Below, piece by piece: positions 8,132-16,009 of a stretch of 17,987 nucleotides of DNA (positions within the stretch are counted from its first letter, which is position 1; each line of letters starts with the position of its first letter). A program made the translations under genes and the position numbers. Location: assembly GCA_018334855.1 (NCBI GenBank), contig JAGXLE010000003.1:1-17987 (forward strand), given 5' to 3'. This DNA is from Desulfobacterales bacterium. Lineage in GTDB: Bacteria; Desulfobacterota; Desulfobacteria; Desulfobacterales; Desulfosalsimonadaceae. The notes under the pieces were generated by a model. That model was not told the origin of the DNA. It searched no databases and saw only the letters and a list, made by a program, of their open reading frames with translations.

Positions 8132-10093
8132 TCATAACATGGTGGATGCGGGCCTGTCTGTCCTGTAGCCCGGATAAGTGCGCCTGTAGTAACGAACAAA
8201 AGCATCCACAACCCTGGGCTCAAAAAATGTTCCGGCATTTTCGTTTAGGATCTGTATGGCCCGGGAAGGCGGCATTGGCTTGTTGTAGTAGCGGCTGGCT
8301 GTCAGTGCCTCGAAATTATCAGCAACCGCGATTATCCGTGCTCCCAGGGGTATCTCTTCTCCTTTAAGGCCCCTCGGGTAACCTGAGCCGTCAATTTTTT
8401 CATGATGCGCGCCGGCGATATCCGGCACCTGCTGCAGGCTGCCTTCAAAATTAATCTGCCTTAAAATTTCAAGCGTTTTTTCCGCGTGAAACTTTATGTA
8501 TTCGTATTCTTTGGATGTTAGCTTGTCCTTTTTCTTTAAAAGGGAGTCCGGGATACCGATTTTTCCGTAATCGTGCAGCAGGGCTGCTACGCGCACCACC
8601 TCCCTGTATTCCTTTTCGATTTCGAGCTCCTCGCAGATGCCTGTTGCATATTCGGCAACCCACTCTGAATGCCCCTTGGTTACAGGGTCCCGGGCGTCAA
8701 TTGTCGAGACCATCACCCGGACAACCGATTGAAGCTGTTTTTCTCTGGCTTCTATGTGCTGGGTGTGGCGAATGCTTATTCCAATAATATGCGATATTCC
8801 CATCAGCAGACTCATATCGCTGTGCAGAAGCAGACGCTTGGAACGGACATTGTCCACGGCAAGAACACCCAGGCTTTCATTGTCACATATAATCGGGCAA
8901 CTTATAAATGAAAGCGCCCCCATCTGCCTGGCAAATTCAATACTGCGCCTTGACAGGGTCGTTTCTATATCATTTAGGTCATTGATCAGATATGGTTCCT
9001 GTTCGCGGAAGGAGAGAACGAAAACGCCCCTTGATTCCGGCTTATCCAGTTGAAAATCAATATTTTTCAAGAATTTATGCTGCTTTTCAGTGTAGCCGAA
9101 TCCTGCTGCGAACCTGAGCCGTTTTTTGTCGGGATCGCACAGCATGATCATTCCCCGGTCATAATCGAGTCTTGCCTTTAAAACATCGACGATTGCAGAC
9201 AACACGTCTTCCAGGTTTGTGTGCCTGCTTACCACCTGTCCGATCTCCCGGGTGACCAAGGCGTTGTTGTAGTTGATATCAATCTGATCAACAAGCTGTT
9301 CGCTTGACTCCTGAAGATTCTGCATGGCAACTGAGAGATGCCTCTTGTCAAACCGTTCTCCAAAAAATGCGGTTGCCAGCAGAAACGCAAGCAGGCCTGA
9401 TAAAACAGTCAGCCGCATTCCTTCGGGCAGGTAAATAATCGAAAATACCGCAACCGGCAGAAAAAGGGCCAGCACGTAATTGCGTATCAACCTGAAATAG
9501 TCGCCGGGGGATTTGCTCCAGGAAATGATATACCGGCAGACCCTGTCTCCTTCAAAAATGCATTCCGGGTGTTCTATATGGAGTATCCGGTTGTTGAAAA
9601 TATTTAGTACAGCTTCGAAAAGGCCTTTTCGGTTTTCACAGTGGTAGGGCTTTTCAGTTATTCCAGGTTCAGGCTTAACAGTGATTTCAACCTTGTTGGA
9701 ACTGATTTGCCGGGATTTTGAAGAGACTGTGCGCGTAAAGCTTGCAAGGATGTTGTCTATCATCTCGTAGAACTTTGCCGGGCTTGCAAAGCTGTAAACA
9801 TAATAACGCACAGCGCCTATGGATTCTGGCAGCGAGGCATACCTGCCCGCGTCTCTTGCCAGGTACTTGTTGCCTGTCGCCCTGACAAGTTCCTCGTAGA
9901 ATCTGTCAACCTGCTCCGCGGAAAACCAGTGGCCCTGATCTTCGACTTCATATAAAGTCATGCCGGCATCGGCAAGAATTTCTGAAACATTTACATAAGG
10001 GTATTTTTTGCGGGCAAGCTGTATATAGGTTTTTAAAACACGGCTGTTGTAAAGAGGGGAAGGGCAAGGGGAGACATCGCTCTCAGGTTTCAT
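8132..10093 (-). CDS. Membrane sensor with GAF and HD-GYP domains (probable c-di-GMP phosphodiesterase)
   Basis: 653 residues. The N-terminal ~190 residues form a sensory domain ending in a V4R-like motif, HPECIFEGDRVCRYIISW (C178, C186). Two hydrophobic segments follow (about 206-222 and 227-244), then a short helical linker, a GAF domain (about 285-440) and an HD-GYP domain (about 455-640). The catalytic set is complete: HDYGKIG at 507, AHHEKIDGSGYP at 562-573 and AVADNFEALT at 589-598. HD-GYP enzymes hydrolyse c-di-GMP to pGpG and GMP, and this one has every metal ligand expected. The sensory input (small ligand, haem or redox through the cysteines) is unknown. The ATG lacks a clear ribosome-binding site. 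It lies 113 bp downstream of the TPR gene and could be cotranscribed with it. Confidence 0.9.
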   Translation of the reverse strand: MKPESDVSPCPSPLYNSRVLKTYIQLARKKYPYVNVSEILADAGMTLYEVEDQGHWFSAEQVDRFYEELVRATGNKYLARDAGRYASLPESIGAVRYYVYSFASPAKFYEMIDNILASFTRTVSSKSRQISSNKVEITVKPEPGITEKPYHCENRKGLFEAVLNIFNNRILHIEHPECIFEGDRVCRYIISWSKSPGDYFRLIRNYVLALFLPVAVFSIIYLPEGMRLTVLSGLLAFLLATAFFGERFDKRHLSVAMQNLQESSEQLVDQIDINYNNALVTREIGQVVSRHTNLEDVLSAIVDVLKARLDYDRGMIMLCDPDKKRLRFAAGFGYTEKQHKFLKNIDFQLDKPESRGVFVLSFREQEPYLINDLNDIETTLSRRSIEFARQMGALSFISCPIICDNESLGVLAVDNVRSKRLLLHSDMSLLMGISHIIGISIRHTQHIEAREKQLQSVVRVMVSTIDARDPVTKGHSEWVAEYATGICEELEIEKEYREVVRVAALLHDYGKIGIPDSLLKKKDKLTSKEYEYIKFHAEKTLEILRQINFEGSLQQVPDIAGAHHEKIDGSGYPRGLKGEEIPLGARIIAVADNFEALTASRYYNKPMPPSRAIQILNENAGTFFEPRVVDAFVRYYRRTYPGYRTDRPASTML

Positions 10094-10206
10094 CGCGCTG
10101 GTATAATCCCGTGTGCCTGTTAAAAGTCAGTATCAGGTATCATTTCAAATATACCGATTCCTAACATATTACCATATATTTGCAAGCGGTTTTTTTTCGG
10201 TCCCGG

Positions 10207-10665
10207 TCAGTCACTGCTTCGGGGCGCGATCATATTCATGTACCTGATTGCATCCGGATTTCCGAGCCGGGCGGCGCTGGCGATATCTTCAAGCGATTTT
10301 TCCCGTTTGCCGGCAAGCATAAGAACCCATCCGCGGCCATACAGATAGTCGTGATTTTCCGGCTTTATCGACACCGCCCTGTTAACAAGCCGTAGAGCTT
10401 TATCATAGTTTCCTTTTTCAGCATATTCCAGGCCCAGGCCGAAGGCTGCGTCCGCGTTGTCCGGGTCAAGCTCCAATGCTTTCTGATAACAGTTTATCGC
10501 GGCATCTTCATTGCCGTAGGCCGCATAAAGACCTGCCTTGTCAAGCCAGTAATAGGCATCTTCGGCTTGAGACGCCGCAGACGCAGATATAAAGACTAGG
10601 GTAAGGCAGGCGGTAAAAACTGCGGTCAGAAACACTATGGTCTTGGGGGCAAGAAGTTTATTCAT
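10207..10665 (-). CDS. Secreted TPR-repeat protein
   Basis: 152 residues. The first ~33 form a Sec signal peptide (positive MNKLLAPK, hydrophobic core, small residues ASAASQA at the probable cleavage site). The Cys in FTACL does not fit a lipobox, so the product is probably periplasmic rather than a lipoprotein. Three TPR-like helical pairs follow: AYYWLDKAGLYAAYGNEDAA, the consensus-like YQKALELDPDNADAAFGLG with YDKALRLVNRAVSIKPEN, and a last YLYGRGWVLMLAGKREKSL. TPRs bind other proteins; the partner is unknown. An excellent GAGGAGG (10677-10671) precedes the ATG and a strong promoter lies further upstream. It is immediately upstream of the HD-GYP gene. Confidence 0.85.
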   Translation of the reverse strand: MNKLLAPKTIVFLTAVFTACLTLVFISASAASQAEDAYYWLDKAGLYAAYGNEDAAINCYQKALELDPDNADAAFGLGLEYAEKGNYDKALRLVNRAVSIKPENHDYLYGRGWVLMLAGKREKSLEDIASAARLGNPDAIRYMNMIAPRSSD

Positions 10666-10725
10666 TTAAACCTCCTCGGTTTTGCAGAAAATATTTGCAG
10701 GAAGTGCGGAAACGTTAACGGGTTA

Positions 10726-10755
10726 TTTATACGATGATTTCACCGAAAAAGTCAA
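10726..10755 (-). promoter_or_regulatory. Sigma70-type promoter of the TPR (and perhaps HD-GYP) gene
   Basis: On the minus strand TTGACT (10755-10750), an 18-bp spacer and TATAAA (10731-10726) are each five-of-six matches to consensus. The -35 overlaps the stop codon of the upstream radical SAM gene, so the TPR gene is likely a separate transcription unit despite the short gap. Confidence 0.6.
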
Positions 10756-11864
10756 CGGGATTGAAGATGAGCGCTGAGTTCGCACATGTCGGCGGCTCTT
10801 TGGTCCAGCATCCGGGCAAGCCCGCCGAAGCTTTCAGGGCTGTATCCAAGAGTTTTCTTCCAAACTTCAGTGTCTTCCATGCAGAAATACACCAGAGCAT
10901 CCGGGGCCTTTTCCCTTATGCGGCCAATTATCCCCCGATACATTTCAATGCGCAGAGGTTTGAAATAACGCATCTTTCCGTCCATGGCCCTGATAAATTC
11001 GTGGTATATAATTTTTGATCCCGGAAACCGCCTGGCAACAACTTCTTTGAGCTCCGGCATAAACCTGAAGGATCCCACGCTTATCCACGCGATATTTGAG
11101 GGATTTATGCGGGCAAAAAGCCGGTCCACAACCCCGGCGTATTCTTGGCGGCAGCCCGGATACAAAATCATGGGGTCGAAATGAAAGGCAAGCGGGTATC
11201 CGTAGGCCTGACCCTTTTCTGCGGCCTCAATTCTTGCATCAAGAGATGCTGTTCCGCGTTCCTGATTTTTTATCACGGAATCGGTATTAAGAGACCAGGC
11301 CAGAATTGTTTTTCTGTTATGATCGAGGTCAAGAAGATGATCCACTGCAGATGTCTTGGTTTTAAGCTCGAGTATGGCCGTGTCCTGGCGTGAAAATCTG
11401 TCTACAAGCTGCTCTGCAATCGGATATATTTTCTCCCAGATCAGGCTGTCGGTAAACTCACCGGTTCCGATCCTGCCGATGTTTCGGCGGGCAAAAAAAT
11501 CATCCAGTTCTTTATACAACCTGTCGTGATTTGTGAAAAACTGAAGTACCGGGGGGTGATAGTAAGCCTGAAGAATGCAGTATGCGCAGTCCATGGAACA
11601 ATAAGTCCCTATATGCAGAATTTTGTATCCGCAGCAGGTATAATGGGTGGTTCCCGGACAATTACGGATAAAGGGCCCCTTGTTCCGGGTCAGCAGAAGC
11701 ACAGATTTGCCGGCATTCTCGGGATCTGCAGATTGCGAAATCTCTTTGTACAATTGCCGGGGATGATCCACGTGTCCGGCTGCAAGCCCGAGGCGGCTGC
11801 AAATCTGGCCGGTAACCGGATCATCTCCGGCCCGGGTGTCAATATAAACTTTTCGTATCTTCAA
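10752..11864 (-). CDS. Spore-photoproduct-lyase-like radical SAM protein
   Basis: 370 residues. The radical SAM cluster motif CSMDCAYC (C89, C93, C96; CX3CX2C) lies in the SPL-family setting PGTTHYTCCGYKILHIGTYC, followed by ILQAYYHPP. The rest fits the SPL TIM-barrel: ELKTKTS, AWSLNTDS, RIEAAEKGQAYGYPLAFHFDP, then YHEFIRAMDGKMRYFKPLR. True spore photoproduct lyase reverses the thymine dimer of spore DNA and uses a Cys about 43 residues after the last cluster Cys, plus a Tyr next to that Cys, for hydrogen transfer. Here the matching places read GTGEFTDS (Phe137) and CIL (Ile97), so the donor seems missing. The only possible start is a TTG inside the end of the ParB-like gene (26-bp overlap), implying translational coupling. 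Function is probably SPL-related chemistry on an unknown, perhaps nucleic acid, substrate. Confidence 0.88.
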   Translation of the reverse strand: MKIRKVYIDTRAGDDPVTGQICSRLGLAAGHVDHPRQLYKEISQSADPENAGKSVLLLTRNKGPFIRNCPGTTHYTCCGYKILHIGTYCSMDCAYCILQAYYHPPVLQFFTNHDRLYKELDDFFARRNIGRIGTGEFTDSLIWEKIYPIAEQLVDRFSRQDTAILELKTKTSAVDHLLDLDHNRKTILAWSLNTDSVIKNQERGTASLDARIEAAEKGQAYGYPLAFHFDPMILYPGCRQEYAGVVDRLFARINPSNIAWISVGSFRFMPELKEVVARRFPGSKIIYHEFIRAMDGKMRYFKPLRIEMYRGIIGRIREKAPDALVYFCMEDTEVWKKTLGYSPESFGGLARMLDQRAADMCELSAHLQSR

Positions 11865-12828
11865 TTTCGCGGCTAATTATGGCTTTTAAATCCGGATGCC
11901 TGCAGATCTCGTGCAGAATTTCGGCCTGCCTGGAAAGCTGCTGCTCAGAGGAAAACTTCAGGATTATGGTATATTCGGTGTCCTCGAAATTTGCAGGGGG
12001 TTTAAGCTCCATGCCTTCTTCAAGCTCCAGGTTCTGCCTGCGGCGGTAAAACTCGGCCTCTGCCCGGCTGAGTGCGGGATATCTTCGGCGGTAAAGCTCT
12101 AAACGGAAAAGCTTCAGTTTGCGCCCCCGGTCGAGATCCCGGCAAAGCAGTATGTCGGAAAAATATTTCTTTTTGAGCAGCGCGGAAATTGACAGACCCT
12201 TGATGCCGGCAAGATCGTTTAGTCCGGAAAATATTTCCTGCTGCTGGTTTACTGTGGGCCGAAGGTCAGCAAAAAGCCCGGCAACTGCTTCAGCCGAATC
12301 CCGTGCTGCGGATTCCAGCGCCAGGGCAACGTTAAGAGAAATATAATTGCAGGCAACTCCCAGCCGTACGCTGTCCGGCATCACGGCAACCCGGGAAAGC
12401 TTTTCCACCAGGGGCGGGGCAATAAAAAGCCCCAGGGACTCAAGAAGAGCTGATATGGAATGCGGGCCGTCGCATACAGCCTGAAGTTTTCCAACAATAC
12501 CGGATTTTTCCCCGAGGTTCAGCTCACGGGTCAATGCATTGTCTGCAATGGCGATTTTCAAACAGTAGAGAAAATCGGTATCCCCGGCAAGCACCCGGCA
12601 GGGCATTCGGCGCCACTTCAGATACATGCATGCGGCCGTGCGCCTGAAACCGGTTACTACCCGGAAATTTTCCTGCCGTCTCTGCACTACAGGGGGATTA
12701 ATCAGCCCGGCTCCCCGGATGGATTCTGCAAAAGCTTCTATATTCCCCTGTTCCGTAAACCGGTAGCAGGTATCTTCCAGTATTATGGAATCGGTCTCTA
12801 TTTCTGTTACCCTTTGTTCAGCTTGCAT
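11839..12828 (-). CDS. ParB/Srx-superfamily protein (ParB-like, no ParA partner)
   Basis: About 329 residues. The N-terminal ~110 form a ParB-like domain: an opening strand ([11 protein letters not shown]), [19 protein letters not shown], then [11 protein letters not shown] at 57-67, equivalent to ParB box II (GxRR), and [16 protein letters not shown] at 94-109, equivalent to box III (ENxxRxxL). Those boxes bind CTP in ParB proteins. A helical region (about 105-230) resembles the ParB HTH part, with diverged [20 protein letters not shown]. The C-terminal ~100 residues are charged and end in an alpha/beta piece ([20 protein letters not shown]). No parA is nearby and purC precedes it, so chromosome segregation is unlikely; a specialised DNA-binding clamp or nuclease is more plausible. 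The ATG at 12828 overlaps the purC stop by 11 bp; a TTG at 12843 is the alternative. The radical SAM gene overlaps its 3' end. Confidence 0.8.
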   Translation of the reverse strand: MQAEQRVTEIETDSIILEDTCYRFTEQGNIEAFAESIRGAGLINPPVVQRRQENFRVVTGFRRTAACMYLKWRRMPCRVLAGDTDFLYCLKIAIADNALTRELNLGEKSGIVGKLQAVCDGPHSISALLESLGLFIAPPLVEKLSRVAVMPDSVRLGVACNYISLNVALALESAARDSAEAVAGLFADLRPTVNQQQEIFSGLNDLAGIKGLSISALLKKKYFSDILLCRDLDRGRKLKLFRLELYRRRYPALSRAEAEFYRRRQNLELEEGMELKPPANFEDTEYTIILKFSSEQQLSRQAEILHEICRHPDLKAIISREIEDTKSLY

Positions 12829-13717
12829 CGGCCTGGCTGACAAGAGCCTTTAAGGCTTCTTCATACTTTTGCCTGGTATTTTCCACGACTTCCTCCGGGA
12901 GCTCGGGCGCTGGCGGGGTTTTGTTCCATTCCACGGAATTTAAGTAATCCCTTAAATATTGCTTGTCAAAGCTCTCCTGGGCGGTTCCCGGCCGGTAAGT
13001 GGACCTGGGCCAGAAGCGTGATGAATCAGGGGTCAGAATTTCATCAATCAGGATCAGGCGCCCGTTTTCATCTGTTCCGAATTCAAACTTGGTATCAGCT
13101 ATAATGATGCCGCATTTTTCAGCTATTTCAGCGCCCTTTGTGTATATCTGCAGGCTCAGATCCCTGACCTGCTCTGATCGCTCGGCACCGATTATATCAA
13201 CCATCTGATCAAAGGTGATGTTTAAGTCGTGTTCCCCGAGTTCTGCTTTGGTCGAGGGCGTAAAAATCGGCTCGGGCAGCGGATCTGATTCTCTCAGGCC
13301 GTCAGGAAGCTTTATGCCGCAAACTTCTCCGGCTTCCTGGTAGGATTTCCACCCCGAGCCTGAAATATAGCCCCGCACCACGCATTCCACCGGAAGGGGG
13401 CTTGTTTTTTTCACCAGCATGCTGCGCCCCTCAAGTATTTCGGCATATGGCTGACAAACCCCGGGATAGTCGTTCACATTGCTGCTTATTACGTGGTTGT
13501 CAATAATCGGCTTCATTACCTCAAACCAGAAAAGCGAAATCCTGGTAAGCATACGCCCCTTCTCCGGGATGGGATCGCCCATTATCACGTCAAAAGCCGA
13601 TATCCTGTCGGTTGCCACCATAAGAAGAGTGTCGTCTAAATCGTAAATATCGCGTACCTTTCCGCGCTTGAAAACAGATAGTCCTTCCAGTTGGGTTTCA
13701 AAAACAGTCTGAGTCAT
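12818..13717 (-). CDS. purC: Phosphoribosylaminoimidazole-succinocarboxamide synthase
   Basis: 299 residues, the longer form of SAICAR synthase found in many proteobacteria and in yeast Ade1. It joins aspartate to CAIR with ATP in purine biosynthesis. Family landmarks in order: [14 protein letters not shown] (16-29), [20 protein letters not shown] (35-54), [28 protein letters not shown], and [10 protein letters not shown] followed by [15 protein letters not shown]. Nothing is missing. The frame is open back to 13822, but the ATG at 13717 (MTQTVFETQ) aligns with the family and has GGAG upstream. It sits 16 bp after the PilZ gene and overlaps the ParB-like gene, embedded in an otherwise regulatory operon. 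Confidence 0.96.
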   Translation of the reverse strand: MTQTVFETQLEGLSVFKRGKVRDIYDLDDTLLMVATDRISAFDVIMGDPIPEKGRMLTRISLFWFEVMKPIIDNHVISSNVNDYPGVCQPYAEILEGRSMLVKKTSPLPVECVVRGYISGSGWKSYQEAGEVCGIKLPDGLRESDPLPEPIFTPSTKAELGEHDLNITFDQMVDIIGAERSEQVRDLSLQIYTKGAEIAEKCGIIIADTKFEFGTDENGRLILIDEILTPDSSRFWPRSTYRPGTAQESFDKQYLRDYLNSVEWNKTPPAPELPEEVVENTRQKYEEALKALVSQADAS

Positions 13718-13733
13718 AACCAACTCCGATAAA

Positions 13734-14081
13734 TTAATAGTTTTTATTAAATTCCTGCACAAATTTTTTGAGAATGGCAAATGAGTCCTCGTCCATTGCG
13801 CAGAACTCGATACCGGATTCAAACCGTCCGCTTTCGCCCCTGTTGCAGTATATTACCTCCCCTTTGACATCCATCACTTGCTCTCCTATACCCAGGGAAA
13901 GCAGGACAACATACTCGGTTTCAATCGGTTCATGGGTTTCGAGCTTTATTCCGGTTTCATTGATATTCAATGTTCTTCCCATGCCCTGCTTCCATTGCCT
14001 GCCCTCAGAATCAATACATACATATGACAGGAGATTTGTTGATTCATACCGTTTCTGCCGGCGTTTATCTTTTTCCTCCAT
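13734..14081 (-). CDS. Single-domain PilZ protein (c-di-GMP receptor)
   Basis: 115 residues, a stand-alone PilZ domain. The N-terminal Arg motif RRQKR (7-11) and NINETG (39-44), a variant of the D/NxSxxG motif with Asn in place of Ser, are both present, so c-di-GMP binding is likely. The remaining strands ([28 protein letters not shown]) and a C-terminal helix complete the barrel. AAGGAG precedes the ATG at good spacing. It lies 49 bp after the PATAN/cNMP gene and 16 bp before purC. In this context it is probably the c-di-GMP-responsive arm of the GTPase module; the output partner is unknown. Confidence 0.9.
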   Translation of the reverse strand: MEEKDKRRQKRYESTNLLSYVCIDSEGRQWKQGMGRTLNINETGIKLETHEPIETEYVVLLSLGIGEQVMDVKGEVIYCNRGESGRFESGIEFCAMDEDSFAILKKFVQEFNKNY

Positions 14082-14130
14082 TGCCCTGACTCCTTGTCAG
14101 TATTTTATGGCTTTTCCCGATATTAAAAAC

Positions 14131-15309
14131 TCAGGACCCCCGGTCCCTCTTTGCTTTTTTGGCCAGGTCAAACACCCTGCCGGTTGTTACTGAAATAGCA
14201 TTGGTCATATTTTGTATCATATGCTTGAAAGTACCGGAAAGCTGGTCATATTCCCTTTCCACCTCTCCCGGGTCCACGCTTCGGGCAGTAAACTCTTCTG
14301 AAGCATAAACTTCGGCTGAATAGGGTTCATGGGCAGTATTTAAAAAAGGGATCCGTCCGATTATATCTCCGGGACCGAGCGTAACCAGGTGAATATAACC
14401 AATCTTTGTCCTTATAAAAACAAAAGCCTCCCCGGTGGTGATCTGGCAGACCCGGTCTTCATCTCTGCCGCTGCCTGTGACTAATTCCCCGGAAGGAGAT
14501 TTGTTTTCCATGCATGAAGGATCAATTACAAAACGGGCGCAAACATCTGTGATCTGCCTCATGCGCTTGTCAATGGAAACAAGGGTGCTTTGAAAAAGTT
14601 CTGAAAGTGTTGAGTATTCCCTGGCTATCATTTCAGATTCCAGGACCCCGAGATGCACCTTTCCGACTGCGAAAATACTTGCACTACGGACGTTTCCCTC
14701 GCGCAGGAAAGATACGATGCTGCCTATATAGGCCCCTTCTGTCAACCGGATAATAGGGGCGCGTCCTTCAGGCAGAATCCTTACCACTTCGACGATCCCG
14801 TCAAGTATAACCCAGAACCAGTTTCCGAATTTATCCTGGGTTACAATTTCGCGGCCGTCGGAAAACGTTTCTTCATCCACGACATAGACATAATCCACTA
14901 CCGGCCCTCTGATAACAGGAAGCTCCGGATTTCCCGTGCCGCTTTTCCCCTGCCCGGAATCACCGGGCCCCACCTTTGGAATCTGGCCTTCGTCAACCAT
15001 TCTAAGCCCGTCTAATATAAGTTCCATGCGGCCTTTTTTAATAACACGCTGCCTGGCCACATCTTCATTTATAAATTCAAACTCTGCCTGCTGCCATCCG
15101 AAAAATGAATTAAAGGCTTCCATGCCGGTAACAGAGCCGTATTCGGCATCGACCGGATCACCGTTTTTCAGGTAAATATATCCCGGACACTCGGCATACT
15201 CGCTTACCAGTTTGAGCACGCCGCTGCTTGTACTGCCACCGAGCTGCTGGAGCAGTTCGGCAAGTCCGACAAAATCAAGACTACCGCTTAAAACAACCCT
15301 TCCGTTCAT
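14131..15309 (-). CDS. PATAN (DUF4388) protein with two cyclic-nucleotide-binding-like domains
   Basis: 392 residues. Residues 5-110 form a PATAN/DUF4388 domain (LSGSLDFVGLAELLQQLGG, SSGVLKL, GYIYLKNGDPVDAEYG, GWQQAEFEF), a module that accompanies small GTPases and response regulators in deltaproteobacteria. After a Gly/Ser-rich linker come two CAP_ED-type beta barrels, about 140-255 (FWVILDGIVEVVRI, then LTEGAYIGSIVSFLREGNVRSASI) and about 285-375 (GEAFVFIRTKIGYIHLVTLGPGDIIGRIPFL). The first retains the RSA of the phosphate-binding cassette but lacks the usual GE pair, so true cAMP or cGMP binding is uncertain. No output domain is visible, so it is likely a scaffold or sensor. The ATG follows the GTPase stop by 6 bp, so cotranscription is near certain. 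The ribosome-binding site is weak. Confidence 0.85.
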   Translation of the reverse strand: MNGRVVLSGSLDFVGLAELLQQLGGSTSSGVLKLVSEYAECPGYIYLKNGDPVDAEYGSVTGMEAFNSFFGWQQAEFEFINEDVARQRVIKKGRMELILDGLRMVDEGQIPKVGPGDSGQGKSGTGNPELPVIRGPVVDYVYVVDEETFSDGREIVTQDKFGNWFWVILDGIVEVVRILPEGRAPIIRLTEGAYIGSIVSFLREGNVRSASIFAVGKVHLGVLESEMIAREYSTLSELFQSTLVSIDKRMRQITDVCARFVIDPSCMENKSPSGELVTGSGRDEDRVCQITTGEAFVFIRTKIGYIHLVTLGPGDIIGRIPFLNTAHEPYSAEVYASEEFTARSVDPGEVEREYDQLSGTFKHMIQNMTNAISVTTGRVFDLAKKAKRDRGS

Positions 15310-15315
15310 ACTTTT

Positions 15316-15933
15316 TTATTCTTTTGCCCATTGAAATTCTTTGTGAAGGTGCTTGAGTGTCAGCTTCAGACACCGGGTCAGTGTGGCGCCAACCCCCTGG
15401 CCGTTAACCGCGCTTGCCGGAAAGGAGGGCACTCTTAACTGACGGTTTAAATCCCTTTCCATCTGCTCAACTTTCATCAGGGGCATTGCGGTATTTTCCA
15501 GATCCCGCTTGTTATACTGCAGAACCAGGGGTACCCGAAAAATATTCATCCCCATCTTTTTTAAATTTCCATTGAGATCCTTCAGGGATTCCACGTTTTT
15601 CTCCCTTCTTACTTTCAGGGAATCGGCCACGAATATAAGTCCGTCAACCCCGTTTAAAACCAGCTGGCGGGTGGAGCGGTACTGGACCTGGCCGGGTACG
15701 GTGTAGAGCTGGACCTTGATATCGCATCCCTTTATTTTTCCGAGTCCCATGGGCAGAAAGTCAAAAAACAGGGTCCTGTCGCCCTCGGTATCAATGGAGA
15801 TCATTTCCCCGCGAACCTGTTTTTTATATGTCCGGTGGATATATTCAAGGTTGGTGGTTTTTCCGCATCTTCCGGGGCCATAATAGACAATCTTGCATTC
15901 GATTTCCCTGCTTTTTAAATTCACAACTGCCAT
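15316..15933 (-). CDS. MglA-like small Ras-type GTPase
   Basis: 205 residues with all GTPase motifs: P-loop GPGRCGKT (19-26), the MglA-specific switch stretch TEGDRTLFFDFLP (49-61), G3 TVPGQ (78-82), G4 NKRD (141-144) and G5 SA (174-175). The length and TEGDRTLFFDF place it in the MglA family, whose founding member controls cell polarity and motility in Myxococcus together with the GAP MglB. There is no mglB-type (Roadblock) gene in this window; its place next to the GTPase is taken by the PATAN/cNMP gene. The ATG has GGAG upstream and is 76 bp from the preceding TPR-like gene. The likely role is a polarity or motility switch. Confidence 0.93.
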   Translation of the reverse strand: MAVVNLKSREIECKIVYYGPGRCGKTTNLEYIHRTYKKQVRGEMISIDTEGDRTLFFDFLPMGLGKIKGCDIKVQLYTVPGQVQYRSTRQLVLNGVDGLIFVADSLKVRREKNVESLKDLNGNLKKMGMNIFRVPLVLQYNKRDLENTAMPLMKVEQMERDLNRQLRVPSFPASAVNGQGVGATLTRCLKLTLKHLHKEFQWAKE

Positions 15934-16009
15934 ATACAGACTCCGAACAACTTTTTCTGCTGCTGGAAACTCACGGGCACTCTGAAAAAACTACGCTTCG
16001 CAAATCGGC

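Noticed and set aside
10752..11864. SPL-like gene as evidence of a spore former
   Set aside because: The hydrogen-donor Cys seems absent, no other sporulation gene is present, and SPL-like proteins occur outside spore formers.
11839..12828. ParB-like gene as part of a chromosome or plasmid partition locus
   Set aside because: No parA, parS-like palindrome or origin feature is seen nearby, and the neighbours are purC and a radical SAM gene.
12829..12843. TTG start for the ParB-like protein
   Set aside because: The ATG at 12828 is nearer the conserved part and overlaps purC less; the TTG remains possible.
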